Position numbers and translations under genes: made by a program. The notes under the pieces are model-generated. The model was not told the DNA's origin. It did no database searches and saw only the letters and a program-made list of their open reading frames with translations. DNA of 64,000 bases, from NCBI GenBank assembly GCA_025526995.1, contig JAHLKG010000009.1, positions 682,001 to 746,000 of the forward strand. Reading direction: 5' to 3'. Shown here piece after piece: positions 44,031-56,366 of this stretch (positions are counted from its first letter, which is position 1; each line of letters starts with the position of its first letter). Origin of the DNA: Powellomyces hirtus (Eukaryota > Chytridiomycota > Chytridiomycetes > Spizellomycetales > Powellomycetaceae).

Positions 44031-45443
44031 GGCTGCTATGCGGGTGGAGAAGTAAGAACCGCTGGAATTACAAAAACTGATTTGAAGAGAGATGGATGCT
44101 GAGGGTGCCGAGAGACCAGGTCTGCGACAGTCCGGACACGTAACAGAAATCGGAGTGCCAGAAAGGGAGTCGGCGGCTGGCGGAACCCCGGAGGATAGTT
44201 GATAACGGGTAGTTCGTGAAATGCAGAAAGGGCGCGGGTTTTGCGGACGAGGGGGTTTGTTCCTTTTTCTTGCGCGTTACGAAAAGAGGCGGGCAAGGGC
44301 AATTAAATTGAGCAGTTTTTAGATCTGTTCTGGTCTGACTCGGACGACTGACAGGCCGAGTGACTGATCGACGAGTGAGAATTGGATTAGTGATTTGTCC
44401 GGCAGGCGGGGCGGGATATCCTGGTTGGGATCGTTCGGCGCGAAGTTTGCGTTTCTGAGGCCAAGTCACAAAGTCACGACGACATCGTTGAGGGAAAAAC
44501 GGGTCACGCTGACTTGCCCCCTTTCGTTCCAGCCAAAGAATCAATTGACATCTTGGCCGCAGTCACGTGTCCCTACAACTGGGATACAACGCGTCCAAAA
44601 AAGCGCGCCCATTCATTAAATTCCGTGTCAGAAATGAATTGACAGGACCCCACGAAATGCTTTTTTGGATACGACGTCACAGAATCCAACGCATTGACAG
44701 GACCCTCCCAATTTTCCCTCTCCATAATGATGACGCATGAAACTGGGGACCAGATTATATGCACCCGATCCGAGGGACAGATCGATCACTCACCCATGCT
44801 GTATTGGCGTAGGAGCCCACATGCATTTACCATGGTTTTGCAAATACAGTACCTGTTGGCACAAATACCGTGATCGAAGCCACCAGTTGCCAATGGCAGA
44901 TCCTAGATTGGGAATCCTGGTCATAAAGTCACGAATCAAAGCGTTAGGCTGATAAGCGCGATATGTTCGACAAGCATAACAGCGAATGCACGATTGCTTG
45001 ATTGGGAGACATCCCAACGCTCGCTTAGGCAGTGAAATTCATATTTGTACAATTCGGAGTTTCCGACGTTTTGCCGTGTACATATCCAGAATTAGCATCG
45101 TTCGTTGTCTCCGCAGGAGCTCCGATGCCCCGATAAGAAATGTGGTCAATAGTATATAAACTCAGACCCATCGTTAAGCGCAACCAAACTTGGGTAACAG
45201 CTTAAGCTCAACTATGAAGAAATACGCAACAAATGTTCTCCGACGGCCCAACACGAACCCCACAGCCTAGAAAGACGCATGATGCGCGCGACAGTCAGAC
45301 AATCACGTGAATGCTGCGGCACTTTCACCTCCATGCTCTTCCATTTTCCCGAACAACTCCACATTTAAATCGTTGAATCTCCCAAATAGCTGTCAAACGG
45401 TAGACCACATCACTGTCGATCAAACCCAATCACATCCTGCACA
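44031..45443. promoter_or_regulatory. Divergent intergenic region, kinase / cytochrome b5
   Basis: About 1.4 kb. It holds CACGTG-type elements (GTCACGTGTCC near 44564, ATCACGTGAATG near 45302), a short direct repeat ATTGACAGGACCC (near 44637 and 44693), and a TATATAAA near 45151 that is too far from the cytochrome b5 start to assign. No gene recognised. Confidence 0.45.
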
Positions 45444-46092
45444 ATGACAACACCCGCCAAAGAAATTCGAACTTTCGAGTGGAGCGAGATCGCTGCCCAC
45501 AAGACCCGCGACGACCTGTGGATGGTCATTGACGGCAAAGTGTATGACACCACAAAGTTCTTGGACGAGCACCCAGGAGGCGAGGAAGTCATGATCGAAG
45601 TCGGTGGTGCGTACTCCATGTGAACTTCTATCTTGTTCACCGAGTCACGAATCATAGCAGAGAGCTAAAGGAGACTTTTCGTGATTGCACAGGTCAGGAC
45701 GCTAGTGAAGCTTTCGAAGAAATTGGGCACTCCGACGACGCCCGTGCTCTGCTGGAAAGCTTGTACATCGGTGACCTGTCTGTCGCGGTGAGTATCGGCA
45801 CTTGGCTCTGTAAAATGCATTTGCGGCGAGCTGATCTCGTCAATCCCAGGCCAAGGCTGGAAAAGCCGCCGCCAAAGTAGTAGACGGTGCGCAAGCCACC
45901 GCCGATGCTGTCAAGCAAAAGGCTGGAGGATCAGGGTTGTGAGTATTCCCATGGCTACCATCATCACATCCTTCTCTTGCGTCCCTTTGCTGACCACCAA
46001 ACTATATCAATAGTGGCCTCTTCCCATTGGTGCCTCTGGTCGCAGTCGTAGCGTTCGCCGTCTACAAATACCTTGAGAAGCAGCAAGTCTAA
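45444..46092 (+). CDS. Cytochrome b5, tail-anchored
   Basis: Exons 45444..45606, 45693..45787, 45850..45938 and 46014..46092 give 141 residues. It is a small haem protein that hands electrons to desaturases, sterol enzymes and P450s on the ER surface. The haem ligands are His43 in DEHPGGEE and His67 in EEIGHSDDAR, spaced 24 apart as usual; DLWMVIDGKVYD is also typical. A Lys/Ala-rich linker leads to a C-terminal hydrophobic helix (LFPLVPLVAVVAFAVYKYL) and the short tail EKQQV, which anchors it in the ER (or outer mitochondrial) membrane. All splice phases close. Confidence 0.95.
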
Positions 46093-46352
46093 TATGGATA
46101 CAAGTAGAGTGTCTGCCTCTCGAGTCTTATTCGAAACGTTATATATCCCACTCCTAGATGCTAGTATCCAGCGTACAGCTTTTGTATATGGGGTTTGAGA
46201 GGAGACTTCCATTTATTTGCGCATGGAGAACTACTACCCCCCTCGCTCCCCACCCTCTTAGATGAGTTCTCCAAAAAGAAAAAGAATTTGTAAAGTAAAT
46301 GTCTACCTCGAGAGAACCAAATCGAAGGCCCGGCTGCCATTTTCGCGAGTCG

Positions 46353-49265
46353 TCACGCCTTAACCTTTTCTTGTCGTTGCTGATGCTCGTCAGGCTCTTC
46401 CACAATGAGTCTATCGCTTCCAACTACCTCCACTGGCCGCCCGCTAGCCATCAATGCATCCTCTTCATTGTGCGTCACGTCTTCAATCACGATATCGGCG
46501 GCTCGAGACTGAGATTTGGCTGGAGAGGTCTTCCAGGAGAAACTCAATCGACTTTTCTCTGGGCTGGTAGATACTGGTACGGGACTGTCATCGTCTGACC
46601 ATGCTTCGTTATCGCTGTGTTGATTTATGCGTGACTGCAGGTTGCTACGATTGTGGTCGTTGGTGTTATTTGTGACAGGAGGACCATAGGAATCGTCGAC
46701 CGTCAGCACTTGATGGTCTTCCCATGCAGCCTCTCCCATTTCCAAATCATGCTGCTCGTCCTGTGGTTCGCCATTCTGATGAGACCTTTGTGCGGCCGAC
46801 GTGGCATTTGACGCTGGTCGACTTCCCGAGTCGCTTTGCCCTCCTCCTTGCCGATACTTATCGAGGAGCAGCCGCTCCATGTATGTCAGACCGTTACCCG
46901 ATTGCGCAAAGGCGGCCTCAGTGGCTTTGATTGCGCTGCTTTCTGCCGAAGAACGCGACGCTGGATCCGTTGAGGTGGATGTGTTGATAGCATGGTTGCT
47001 TTCAGTACTCTGGACTCCTCGCCACTGCTGAGATAAATGTTACTCAGTGCAATGAGCAATGATTGCGGTTGTGAAGACGTTCATTGAGATCAATCATTGT
47101 GCTCACCTCCTGTTGCGGATCCGGCCCATGCAAGTCCGGCGCGCTTGAGGAGTTGCTCGCAAGTTTTGTCCCGCTCCCCCCTTCTCTGCTGCCAGTCGGT
47201 GCTTTCGATCCCCGCCGCGGCAAGGATTGCGATGGGAAGTCAGTTGATGGCGGTGGCGGCGGGGGGAGCCCCAAATCTGGCGTTGATGCGGCATGGGCGG
47301 GGAGTGGAGCTGGAAACTGTGCAGTGCTGGTTCCCCTTCTGAAAGCGACGCCTAGCGAAGCCGTCAAATTCGTAAACGACTGCCCAAACGAAGCTAGGGA
47401 TCCCGATCTCGCGCGCGGTTGACTGCGGGGTAGAGTCTCATTGTGCGTCGGCAAATACATGTCGGAATTATTTGTGGATCGTCGCGGTCGGGATGCGTTC
47501 CGGGCGCTGGTGGTGTCGAGGAGCGACGGTGCACCTGAGACGGTAGCACGTCTGTTGGAATAATTTTTGGTTTCCTCCACCGGGATGACGCTTGTCGACA
47601 CCGCCTTCTTGTTTTTGCTTCGCCACTCTCCTAAAGCTTCCGCAAACAGTCTATGTGAGGCTTCTTCATCGTACGCGCCATCTAGTAAGCTCCCCTTTCT
47701 AGATGCGGATGAGTCCACCTCGGGAGTCGGATCCACATTCGCGTCGGTGGGGCTCGTGGATTCCTCGAATCCGATTGACCAATCGTTTCCTCTGCCTTCC
47801 TCTGCTGCAGATATGATGTAGTCGCGCGCGGAATCTATGTCGCGCGGTGGTGGTGGTGGAACCGCGACAACAGATGAATCGGTGCCTGCTCGTGGCCCTT
47901 CTTCCGCTGCATACACGTGGGACGGCCGCCGTGGTGCTGATGTGTAAAGTTCAGAGGACCTTCTAGAGCGCGCTGTGCTGTGCGCCGGATTGGCGAGAAA
48001 TGGATTGGTGGCCGCTGTCGGAGGGCTAGTCGATTGCGACGTTGGTGATGTGGGACCTGCAATTCCCGACGGAACGCGCCACTTTGGAAAAGGCACAATA
48101 CGAGTGAGAACTCTTCACAGCTTCACAATGTGGCGCGCCCATAGCTCTGCTATGGTGAACCTTACCATTCGAGCCGGTGGTCTGGAGGTTGGTCTCCCTT
48201 GTGGCGGCGGAGGTTGCGGATACCGTGCAGTCATACTCGGTGGCGGGGGAGGGACCTCCGAACCCCGTCTGGAAGTTGGGTCATGTTGAGGGTGTATATA
48301 ATCTCTCGACAACTGTTCCGAGCTTCGTCTCGATGGCGATTTTGACTCTGACGCAAGATTGCGGCCGCCCGACATCTCGAAACTGCGTCCTATGGGCGGC
48401 TGCGGTGGTGGCCCGCGCGCTTTTTGTTGAGATGGTTCACATGTGGGAGTATCTCCTGCTTGCTGGAGCTTTGTGGGTGTGGTTTTCGTTGCTGCGGCGG
48501 AAGTGGTTGCGGGAGGCGCACTTTGCGGCGCCACGTACTGTTGATATTGCTGTTCCAGTTGTGAAGATGTCTGCACTTGACTCCTTAATTCGTCTTCCAG
48601 CTTTTTGCGTCGCGTATCAGCTAAAGTCCACATTAGTATATGGTCCTACAGAAATGGCCTCACGTTCGACAGTACCTTCTTGAGCTAACCCAGTGAACTT
48701 CGTGCGCTTTATCGTTGCCAGAGTTATTGTTGAGAAAGGGTGCTGCGGAGACACTCTTTGCAGCACGGAATCTCAACCCTACCTGTAGTGCAGCGTTCTT
48801 CTTCGCGAGGACGTCTGTGGCATACGATGACAGCGATCCTTTCGCAGCTGGTCCACCTGCGCGCCACATAGTGTCCCGACCGGAAGACCTAAGCATTTGG
48901 AAGACATATTTGGTTTCAGCTTGGTTGACCAGGTGTAGTCCAACAATCACACAGAGCCTACGCCTTCTGTTCCTTTCCCCTCGCCATTGTCTCGCGTAAA
49001 AGCTTCAGCTGCTCTTCCATCCTTTGGGTTTCGAGCTGGAGCGCTTCTGACTCTGCAGTCGATTTGCTACTGATGAGATAAACAGAGGTATCAGCCACCA
49101 ACAGCCGATGAGAAGGTCTTGGCCATATGCAAAGACGCACTTTTTGTTCTTGGCCCCTTGGTGATGATTAGCACCAAAGGCAACTCCACTTATGCCTTGA
49201 TTGAGAGCACCTGTGGTGGGCGCCACAAGACTCTCTGCTCCGAAACTCCTTTGCTGCGCAGACAT
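46353..49265 (-). CDS. Large disordered protein with N-terminal coiled coil, possibly ciliary
   Basis: Seven exons inferred: 49141..49265, 48962..49069, 48783..48888, 48676..48742, 48166..48620, 47107..48081 and 46353..47024, giving 835 residues with all phases closed. The N terminus (MSAQQRSFGAES...) leads into a charged coiled coil, ALQLETQRMEEQLKLLRETM, then KASSGRDTMWRAGGP and a second coiled coil TRRKKLEDELRSQ. The rest is disordered: proline runs (PPPPP, PPQPP), Ser/Arg patches such as SRRSSEQLSR, and an acidic end. I do not recognise the family for certain. The order coiled coil, SSG, W, G resembles my memory of the start of ZBBX, a protein of motile cilia, but the B-box was not found. 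With RABL2 in the same window a flagellar role is thinkable, no more. Confidence 0.65.
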
Positions 49266-50244
49266 AACTGTGTTACTGAGCCCGGAACAAGGTTTGTGCG
49301 GAATACAATACAAGAGCCAGATATGATATCGTTTTGGCAAAATTGCCACGGAGGTGTGTTTTTCTTTTCTCCAGTCTACCCGAATCCAATGCTCGAGAGG
49401 TCAGTAGAGGGTGCCACCACAAACAGCTGGGACAAACTTTAATCATTGGAATTGCCGCGGGCGTTCGCATTCGCGTCGCGTGCAAGATGAGTAAGCAGGC
49501 CACGTGCGCAACCATGTAACCTTTCCACATATTGCCGGCTCGATTCGCATTTGCCAAGTGAGGCTGAGGATTCATTTGCATTCAAATGCGCAAACCGCGA
49601 AGCTGATTGGTTGAATCGGAGCATGACTACCGATTTGGGGGCCTGAGCGGGAGATTCGATAGATGCCGTCACACGGAAACTTGGCTTTTTGCTGCCTTGG
49701 TGAATGAAACGTGGAGAAGTTGCCCACGCGCGCCAGTCATGGAGGTCATTGGGTTTGTCGGAGACAGCTCAGAGCCTCCGCCTGGGTTGAGAAAAAAGCA
49801 TTTTCTGCGCGATTTGTATTCCATTCTGCGATACTGCCGCTATGATTGTTACTGTCGCTGCGGCTTGGGTTGCTGGGAGGTTGAGATGAGAGCGTCTTGG
49901 CGTGTGGCGATGCTCTTTCAAGTTTCCCTTCGGACTCCCGCGATCAGTCGGTCCGAGGATGTGGTAATCATCCGAGAGAGAAGCGGACCGACGGACAAAA
50001 TTCCCCCTGGCGGCAAACCCCCTTTCTTCGCGTACAGGCGAATGACCAATATGCTGAAAGAGTATCATACAGTAGATATGCAACGTTCTTCCAATTCAGA
50101 TAGAGCTGAAGGCTTTTACGTCCCCCCCTCCGTTTTCATACTCCCGCCCTCGTATAAGAAAAGAACTCTCCACCATCGTCGCCCCTCTGCCTCAACTTAC
50201 CCGCCAGAATCAATATAAAAACCTCCGTATCTCCATTTAGCAAC
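49266..50244. promoter_or_regulatory. Divergent intergenic region
   Basis: About 980 bp between the coiled-coil protein gene and the small Ser-rich protein gene. TATAAAAA at 50214-50221 lies only 24 bp before the plus-strand ATG, so it is an unlikely TATA box for that start. No exon recognised. Confidence 0.45.
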
Positions 50245-50649
50245 ATGTCTTCCTTCTCTACTTTCCGACGCCAAACCACGGCCCTGCCACCACTTTTGGG
50301 CCTTTTCCGCGGTGCCCGCCAATCATCATCAACATCAACAATATCATCGTCCCCATCCAGCGGCTCGTCGGACAATCTCGAAGTAGAACTGATGGATATG
50401 TCACACAAGACAAGAACCTGCGCGGCAGGATACTCGATTGACGACGCCACACCCCGGTCTTCCTCGGCTTCGTTGACATCCTCTATCGATTCAGAGGGAG
50501 ATGACCTTTACATGCGCTTTGTTGACGACGAGGACGACGTGGCCGGCATGCCCACGGTCGTCCGAGAGGCTCGCGTAGGGCGGACAGCAGCGTCACAAAG
50601 AAGATCAGTGCTACAGTCCCTGAAAGGCGCTTTCACGGGCTCCGCGTAA
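50245..50649 (+). CDS. Small Ser-rich protein, unknown function
   Basis: Intronless, 134 residues, no family recognised. It is rich in Ser and acidic residues (SSSTSTISSSPSSGSSDN, then SIDSEGDDLYMRFVDDEDD) and ends in a basic amphipathic stretch, RRSVLQSLKGAFTGSA. There is no signal peptide or membrane helix. The acidic block followed by a basic C terminus suggests a small regulatory or adaptor protein; this is a guess. Support is an ATG-started frame with even codon use and clear gaps on both sides. It may be a real gene or a chance frame. Confidence 0.5.
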   Translation: MSSFSTFRRQTTALPPLLGLFRGARQSSSTSTISSSPSSGSSDNLEVELMDMSHKTRTCAAGYSIDDATPRSSSASLTSSIDSEGDDLYMRFVDDEDDVAGMPTVVREARVGRTAASQRRSVLQSLKGAFTGSA

Positions 50650-50890
50650 TCGCGAGCTGGTGCCTGTCAGCATTCTTCCATTCCTCCATTATTCCCACCG
50701 CACTACTCCCAGCACCATTCCTATTGCTTCGGAGCGTTGCGCTTTTGTTTGTAAAAGATTCATAGTTTTGTCACACCCTAATGCATATATTGATATGAGA
50801 GGTTTAAATATAATATCCCCCCGACCCGCAGCAAGCGGATGGTTGCAATACCACATTCATCTATTTTAGCTGGTCACGATCGCCTCAGAT

Positions 50891-52236
50891 TTAAGTTAGC
50901 TCTACCTCCTCTTGAATGGGATTTCTCACTCTTTGAAAGCCATGCGAGGCCTTGTTGGCCTTGGCACACGAGAAGCCCACCACACCCGCGCAAACAATCG
51001 CGGTCGCAAATCCCTTTCCCATGGTGAAGCATTGCGCTGCGTCGCCTTTGCAGAACAGTATGTGACTGAGTCCAAATACCATCACAGCTCTTAGAGCTTG
51101 CAGGACGCCTGGATCGATTCATTGAGAGTGAGAAGCGAACAATGACATGGCTGATTTCCGCGAAGAAGTTCGCGTCTTGTTTGTGAAGGCTTACCTGTGG
51201 CAACCGCGCCAGTACTTTCGAGTAGCTGGAAGTACGTCACGTTGTGTCCAAGTGAGCTCCCTATCAGGCTCAGATACATCAAGATAACGCCCGGATCGCT
51301 GAGAGGCATAGTTCTCAAAGTCGGGAGAGCGACGATGATCATCACCACCAGGCAGATGCATGAGCTATATAAGCCGACCCAAAAGCATTGCTGGCTGGGC
51401 AGCATGGGTCTCTTTGTTGAAGACAGCATATAATCGTTCAAAGTATCTGATGGATGTGAAGTCAGAAGAGGTGCGCTGACACGGCATCGAGTAATTTGCC
51501 TACTCACACACGCTCGAGTAGATGCACGTTCCTAGGAACGTTATCCCGAAGCCAACCATGACGTTGTGATCTAAAAAGACGGTAAGACTTTAGATGAGTC
51601 ATGAGTCGAGACGATAACGTACGTGCCGACATACCGCTGGCAGATTCAGGCAGCTGCGCACTGCCTACTGCGCTTACTGACAATCCCAACATGATGACAA
51701 CAACTGCCGCCCATTGTCCTGGGTTGAATGCGCGTCGAAGAAACCCCCACGACAGCACGGCCGTGATTCCGACAATGCTGGCGTAAATCACTTGATACAG
51801 TCCGCTTCCCACCATGAACTGGCCCACGGTCAAAACCAAATTGCCGAATACATCCAATGCGGCAATCAATATTACGCCTTTATGTTCGACGGGCTGGACT
51901 GTGCTGATTTGAAACCGTTGAGCATCCAACCATGTATGGACCAGAGGTAAAACCAATCTACCTATGTCTTTTCCGTCCGCTTTTCGTGGGAGCAGGACGA
52001 CCGCAACCATCCCCAGATACACCACTAATATCGTGATCATAGACCGCCCATCTGTAGCAGACGCATCAGACAATGCGGCGTCTAAAATCGAATAGCGCGT
52101 GAGGCAGACCTGCGGCTCCCTTATAGTGTAGCCATTGGTTGCCAAGAGTCGTAAACAGTCCCGTCAACAAGAATATGAATTGGTTCCAAAGTACAAGCCT
52201 ATTCGGCTGCTCTGGGCTATGATGGACCTCCACCAT
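50891..52236 (-). CDS. Drug/metabolite transporter (DMT/SLC35-like) membrane protein
   Basis: Five exons inferred: 52110..52236, 51635..52051, 51508..51570, 51195..51446 and 50891..51108, giving 358 residues with all phases closed. About ten hydrophobic helices are visible, among them LWNQFIFLLTGLFTTLGNQW, MITILVVYLGMVAVVLL and WAAVVVIMLGLSVSAVGS. The middle helices, ALDVFGNLVLTVGQFMVGSG then IVGITAVLSWGFLRRAF, follow the EamA/SLC35 pattern of a paired ten-helix fold. After an intron YTLNDYMLSS matches the YxxNEYxL-type loop of that group. It probably moves a nucleotide sugar or small metabolite across an internal membrane; the substrate is unknown. The start is the ATG of MVEVHHSPEQ. Confidence 0.75.
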
Positions 52237-52632
52237 TTTGCCGAAAATCAGCGTCGGCCCTTCCTCAGCAAAGGTGAGACTCTCTTCGGGTGTATTTGGT
52301 TGGTTGATGGGAATCAAGATTGTCTGAAAGAGCTTGGTGGGCGTCTGGGCGGGCTGATGCTGTTCTGTGTGTGGCTTTGCACCGCTGAAACGCGCTTCCC
52401 TTGCTTCCCCTTTCGCACCTCTTCATTCCCTCGCCTTTCTTTTTCTGAATTTTTAACCAACCGACAAACCAACGCAGCATCGTGCATATATACATTTGTA
52501 ATTACCAAACACCATTATACAAGAGATACCAAAGGAATCCTGAGCTTCAACCCTTTCCCGGAGCTTCATCTTATAACCTTACACGGCAACCGAGATATCT
52601 CTGCAAAACCACTCAGAGATCTTTTCCACGAC
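52237..52632. promoter_or_regulatory. Divergent promoter region, DMT transporter / SCOC-like
   Basis: About 400 bp shared by two divergent genes. The middle (52400-52450) is pyrimidine-rich on the plus strand. Nothing else seen. Confidence 0.5.
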
Positions 52633-53672
52633 ATGGGAAGCGGCATCAAAGCACGCGGCGGCTCTAGTGGGCTCTGGGAGCAGGATTCTTCCGAAGACGA
52701 CGCACATTATTCTTATCGTGAGAAAAAACTAGATCAACTAGAGAACCCGTGGGCAGCATCTGCAGAACCTGAAACCAAACCAACAGCAAAAGGAAAATTC
52801 GCCCATCTCCCACCACGAATGTCGTCACTACCAACACCTCCACCGGGAAGCCCTGAACGGTCGTCGTTACCGAGTGTGATTGCTGACGACCCGTGGACTG
52901 CGAAAGCTGAAGGGATAGATGAGCTGTATGGGGATAACGGGACTGTGCAAGACCCTGGCTCCATCGCTGAATCTGGTGCAACAAATAGACAACCAACTCT
53001 CTCGAGTCCACCAAATAGCTTCTTTGCGGGAGAATCAATGCTTGGGGGGACTGATTTGCTGATGAATTCCACGTCTTCACCAACGTCGGCGACAGCGCCG
53101 GACGATCCGTGGGATCTGCTGGTCTCTGCATCGAACAATCAAGACAGTTCAACGGAATCTCGAGTCGTTGCGAGCGTGGGGAACGAAGATGATCTTCTGG
53201 CATTTCTTTCGGGACCCAGCTCGCCGGTACAAAACACCCGGTCAAAATTGAAGAGCAGTGGGTTGGAAGATTCTGCTTCCCTGGGTCCAGTCGACCTGAG
53301 TGTCTTACAGGATCCCATTCTGACTGCTGCAACGGCAGCAGAACCATCGTCACCATCCCACCGAGGGCCCCTAGATGAGGAGAAGGAGAAACTGATAAGG
53401 TAACGTGTGACGGCTCACCACTCCCGGGGGTTCAGAAGACTCATCCGGGCTTTCCTTGCAGACAAGTTCTCGAATTACAAAAGTCTCTGCAGGCAAAACT
53501 GAAACGAACCACCACTGCCAAAACAGATTATCACAAACAACACTCTGAAACCCTTCTCCTACACCAGTATATGACCAATCTTATGATGACCTCGCGAAAA
53601 TTGGAGAAGGAGACGGAGCAAGTTAAACCGGAAAAATCTGCCAAGAAAAGTAGAAGATGGCTGTTCCGGTAG
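52633..53672 (+). CDS. SCOC-like coiled-coil protein
   Basis: Exons 52633..53399 and 53462..53672 give 325 residues. The first 255 are acidic, Ser/Pro-rich and disordered, with repeated DDPW and ENPW motifs (ENPWAAS, DDPWTAK, DDPWDLL), which may be short docking sites. The C-terminal 70 residues are a coiled coil, KLIRQVLELQKSLQAKLKR then ETLLLQYMTNLMMTSRKLE, matching the SCOC family (LxxQVLELQ...QYI.NLM). Human SCOC binds Arl1 at the Golgi and takes part in autophagy. The tail KKSRRWLFR is basic. The long N-terminal extension is a feature of fungal members. Confidence 0.82.
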
Positions 53673-53905
53673 CAGTATATTCCAGGCAACATTGCCTCTA
53701 CACGATTATGCTTGCGCGCAAAATGCGTATGATGTAAGATAAATGTACATTTGTCAGAAAAATAGAAGGAGCTGGTCATCCTCACATCATGCTCTGCGTC
53801 AAATGCGATTGAATTGTGAATGCTGCAGATCTGCATGCGCCTGGTGAATAATGCATGCGATAATAATGCCCACATAAAAGTATATACAAAGACTGTGGCC
53901 GCACG

Positions 53906-56366
53906 TTACTTATTCCAAGCTGTGGTGTCATCACAGTCTCTCGCTATATGTCCAGCCTAAGACAGCCAGATTAGTCATTGCGTCTATCTCGATGGAGAAG
54001 CGTCCCGTGACTCACTTTTCCACACCTAAAGCAGCTAGTCGCTTCTTTCGATCGCGCGGCAGGTGGTTCTCGCTGGTAAACGTACGACCGCGCTTTTCTC
54101 CACTGCTCGTATTGCTCGTCCTCGTCACCTCTTCGACGCGTGCCTATCCCGCCGTAGCGATCTGCGCTGCTGTCAACAGTGATTGGCTCGGCTATGCCTT
54201 GCGCTTCCGCGCCCAAGCCTGTGCCTTCATTCCAACCTACGACAACATGAATGTCAGACACGAAACAATATGCCTACCTGCAGTGCAAGCAAAAAACACA
54301 CCGAGTTTTTTCATCAACTGGTAGCCGACGTTTTGTCGCCCGGTGCTGCGATCGTCTCGGGTTGTTTCAGGGTGGTCATGCCGATTTCGATGATTCGACG
54401 GACCCTCATCATGTCCGTAAGCCGGCCGGCCCCGGCCTCTTTCATGCGTTCGGGAGCCACTACGCGGACTGCGACTTCTGCTTCGAGTCCGGCTCCGACT
54501 TCGACTGTAACTTCGGTGACGTCCAGATCTTTCGCTTCCATGAAGTCTAGAGCTTCCGGATCCTCTTCGACGTCTGCTCCGGCTACGGCTGCGGCTACGA
54601 GACCGGCTACGGGACCGGCTACGAGATCCGCTACTGCGACTGCTGTTACTACTGCTGCGATCACTGGCATAAGTGGAGGGTGAGCGTGATGCGGTACTCG
54701 CAGAACTCATATTGTGGGGCGATCGTGCTTTCCGTCTCATCTTCCGGCCTCGACTGGTACTTCGACTGTTGGTGCGAATTGGCGGGTGATGTACATGTCT
54801 TTCCATTTCTCTTCGAGCCGGGCTTCTGGACTTCGGTCTGGCCCAATTTTTTGCTGGCGTCGATGAACGAGAAGAGCGCCCAATTTCCAGCACGTCCCAC
54901 GATTCGGCAACGTTTCTCGCACTGTTAACTGTCTCGAACCACTCTGTTAGGAAGCCCTCTTCCCAGCCATTCTGATTGATCTTATTGGCGGGCTGCTCCG
55001 CTGTGGCAGGTTCATCTTCGAAGGCCTCATCCTGCTTTCTGCGCTCTGCAGCCAATCTTGTCTCTATCATCGAGAGGCCGGCGTAGAAATCATCTAGAGC
55101 TTGCGTGAAAGTGTGGAGTGGAGCAGCCGGAAGCTTGGAAGCTTCCAATCTCTCAACGGAAATGGGTTGGTATGGTCGACTTTTCAACTTTTGACGGACC
55201 AGGTGGGCGTAAGTATACGCTGGTTGGTAGCAACGGTACTGCAGTCGATCGTGAACAGTTGTCAGCCTCTACTCACCGACATTGCCGTAACCATTAATCC
55301 GGCGGGTAACTCGAAATACTTCTTGCGGATCTGGGGCGCTCGTTGGTGGAATGGAACTGATGGCGGACCCCATTTGGTACCAGGTACTGTAGGTGAGGTT
55401 TGCTGCGGAGGATATGACGGAGCTGGCAGAGGTTGTGGATCTGATGAATAGTTGGAATTCTGCGGCACCATTTGGGGCACGGTCTGCATTGATGTTTGTG
55501 TGTGATGATAGTGCATTGATGGCGCATTTCCAAAATGTCTGTCTGGGAAGGGCGCGGTCACTACTGGGTTCTGCGCGGCTCCAGGAGCCTCCGTTGAAGG
55601 AGGAGCAACTCCTGGCGTTTGTATCAAGGAACTCAACGAATCCAACAGGGATGTCGCTGGTAATGAGGGGGCACCAGCCACTCCCGAGGTCAACAGACGC
55701 AGCTGCTGCACTGTCTCACGGTCATAGACACCTTTAGTGATCCAAAGGTTGAGAACCTACAGATCAGTCGGTATCAGTCATCTGAACCGAACAAAATATC
55801 ACAAAACTAGAGCGCACCTTCTCAATTTTCCCGGTTTTCTCAACATCGTTGTTCGCAACAATATATGCGCATTGAAGTATCGGGCCTAGATGCACTAGGA
55901 ACGTCTGATTCACCCAACCCATCTTGCGAGTTTCCCTTCAATTGAGCGGCGTCAGCTGTAATGTGATATAGACGACAATGATAATAATCTTCAGCCTTCC
56001 TTACGTGTTGAATAGGATATCATTTATTAGGTATAGCATATGCAGCTGGTGTTTCCATTCACCGCTTGCTGTGGCCATGGCTTGGAGCAGCCGTGCGACC
56101 AGGTCGAAATGTTCTGGGAAACTGCAGTTCTTGAACACCCACGACTTTCCCGCTTGAATGTTCTTCTGTGAGCAGTCAACCATTAGGTTCTGCAACAGGT
56201 TTGTAAACTGGGCGACTGTAGCAGGGTTTCCGAGCGATAGTGTAAGGACATTCTGACAGAGGACGACATTATTCGCAGGTTGGGTGCTTGGTGCAGCCGC
56301 TAGCACATTGAGCAGTTGAGCGGCGAGCATTGGAGTGACTTGCGCCTGGTTGGGATGTGAGGACAT
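53906..56366 (-). CDS. CHERP-like splicing factor (CID, RS, G-patch) with a zinc knuckle
   Basis: Six exons inferred: 56005..56366, 55818..55935, 55277..55756, 54302..55187, 54016..54236 and 53906..53956, giving 705 residues. The N-terminal 180 residues are a CID of the CHERP type: IQAGKSWVFKNCSFPEHFD, HMLYLINDILFN and VLNLWITKGVYD. A Pro/Gln-rich linker reaches KKYFELPAGLM. Then comes an Arg-Ser domain (SRSRSRSRSRSR), and NVGYQLMKKLGWNEGTGLG, a G-patch, joined over an intron. The last junction gives CFRCGK|AGHIARDC, a CCHC zinc knuckle not known in animal CHERP. No SURP domain is seen at the N terminus. CHERP acts in U2-snRNP-linked splicing in the nucleus; the knuckle would add RNA binding. 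Confidence 0.85.
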
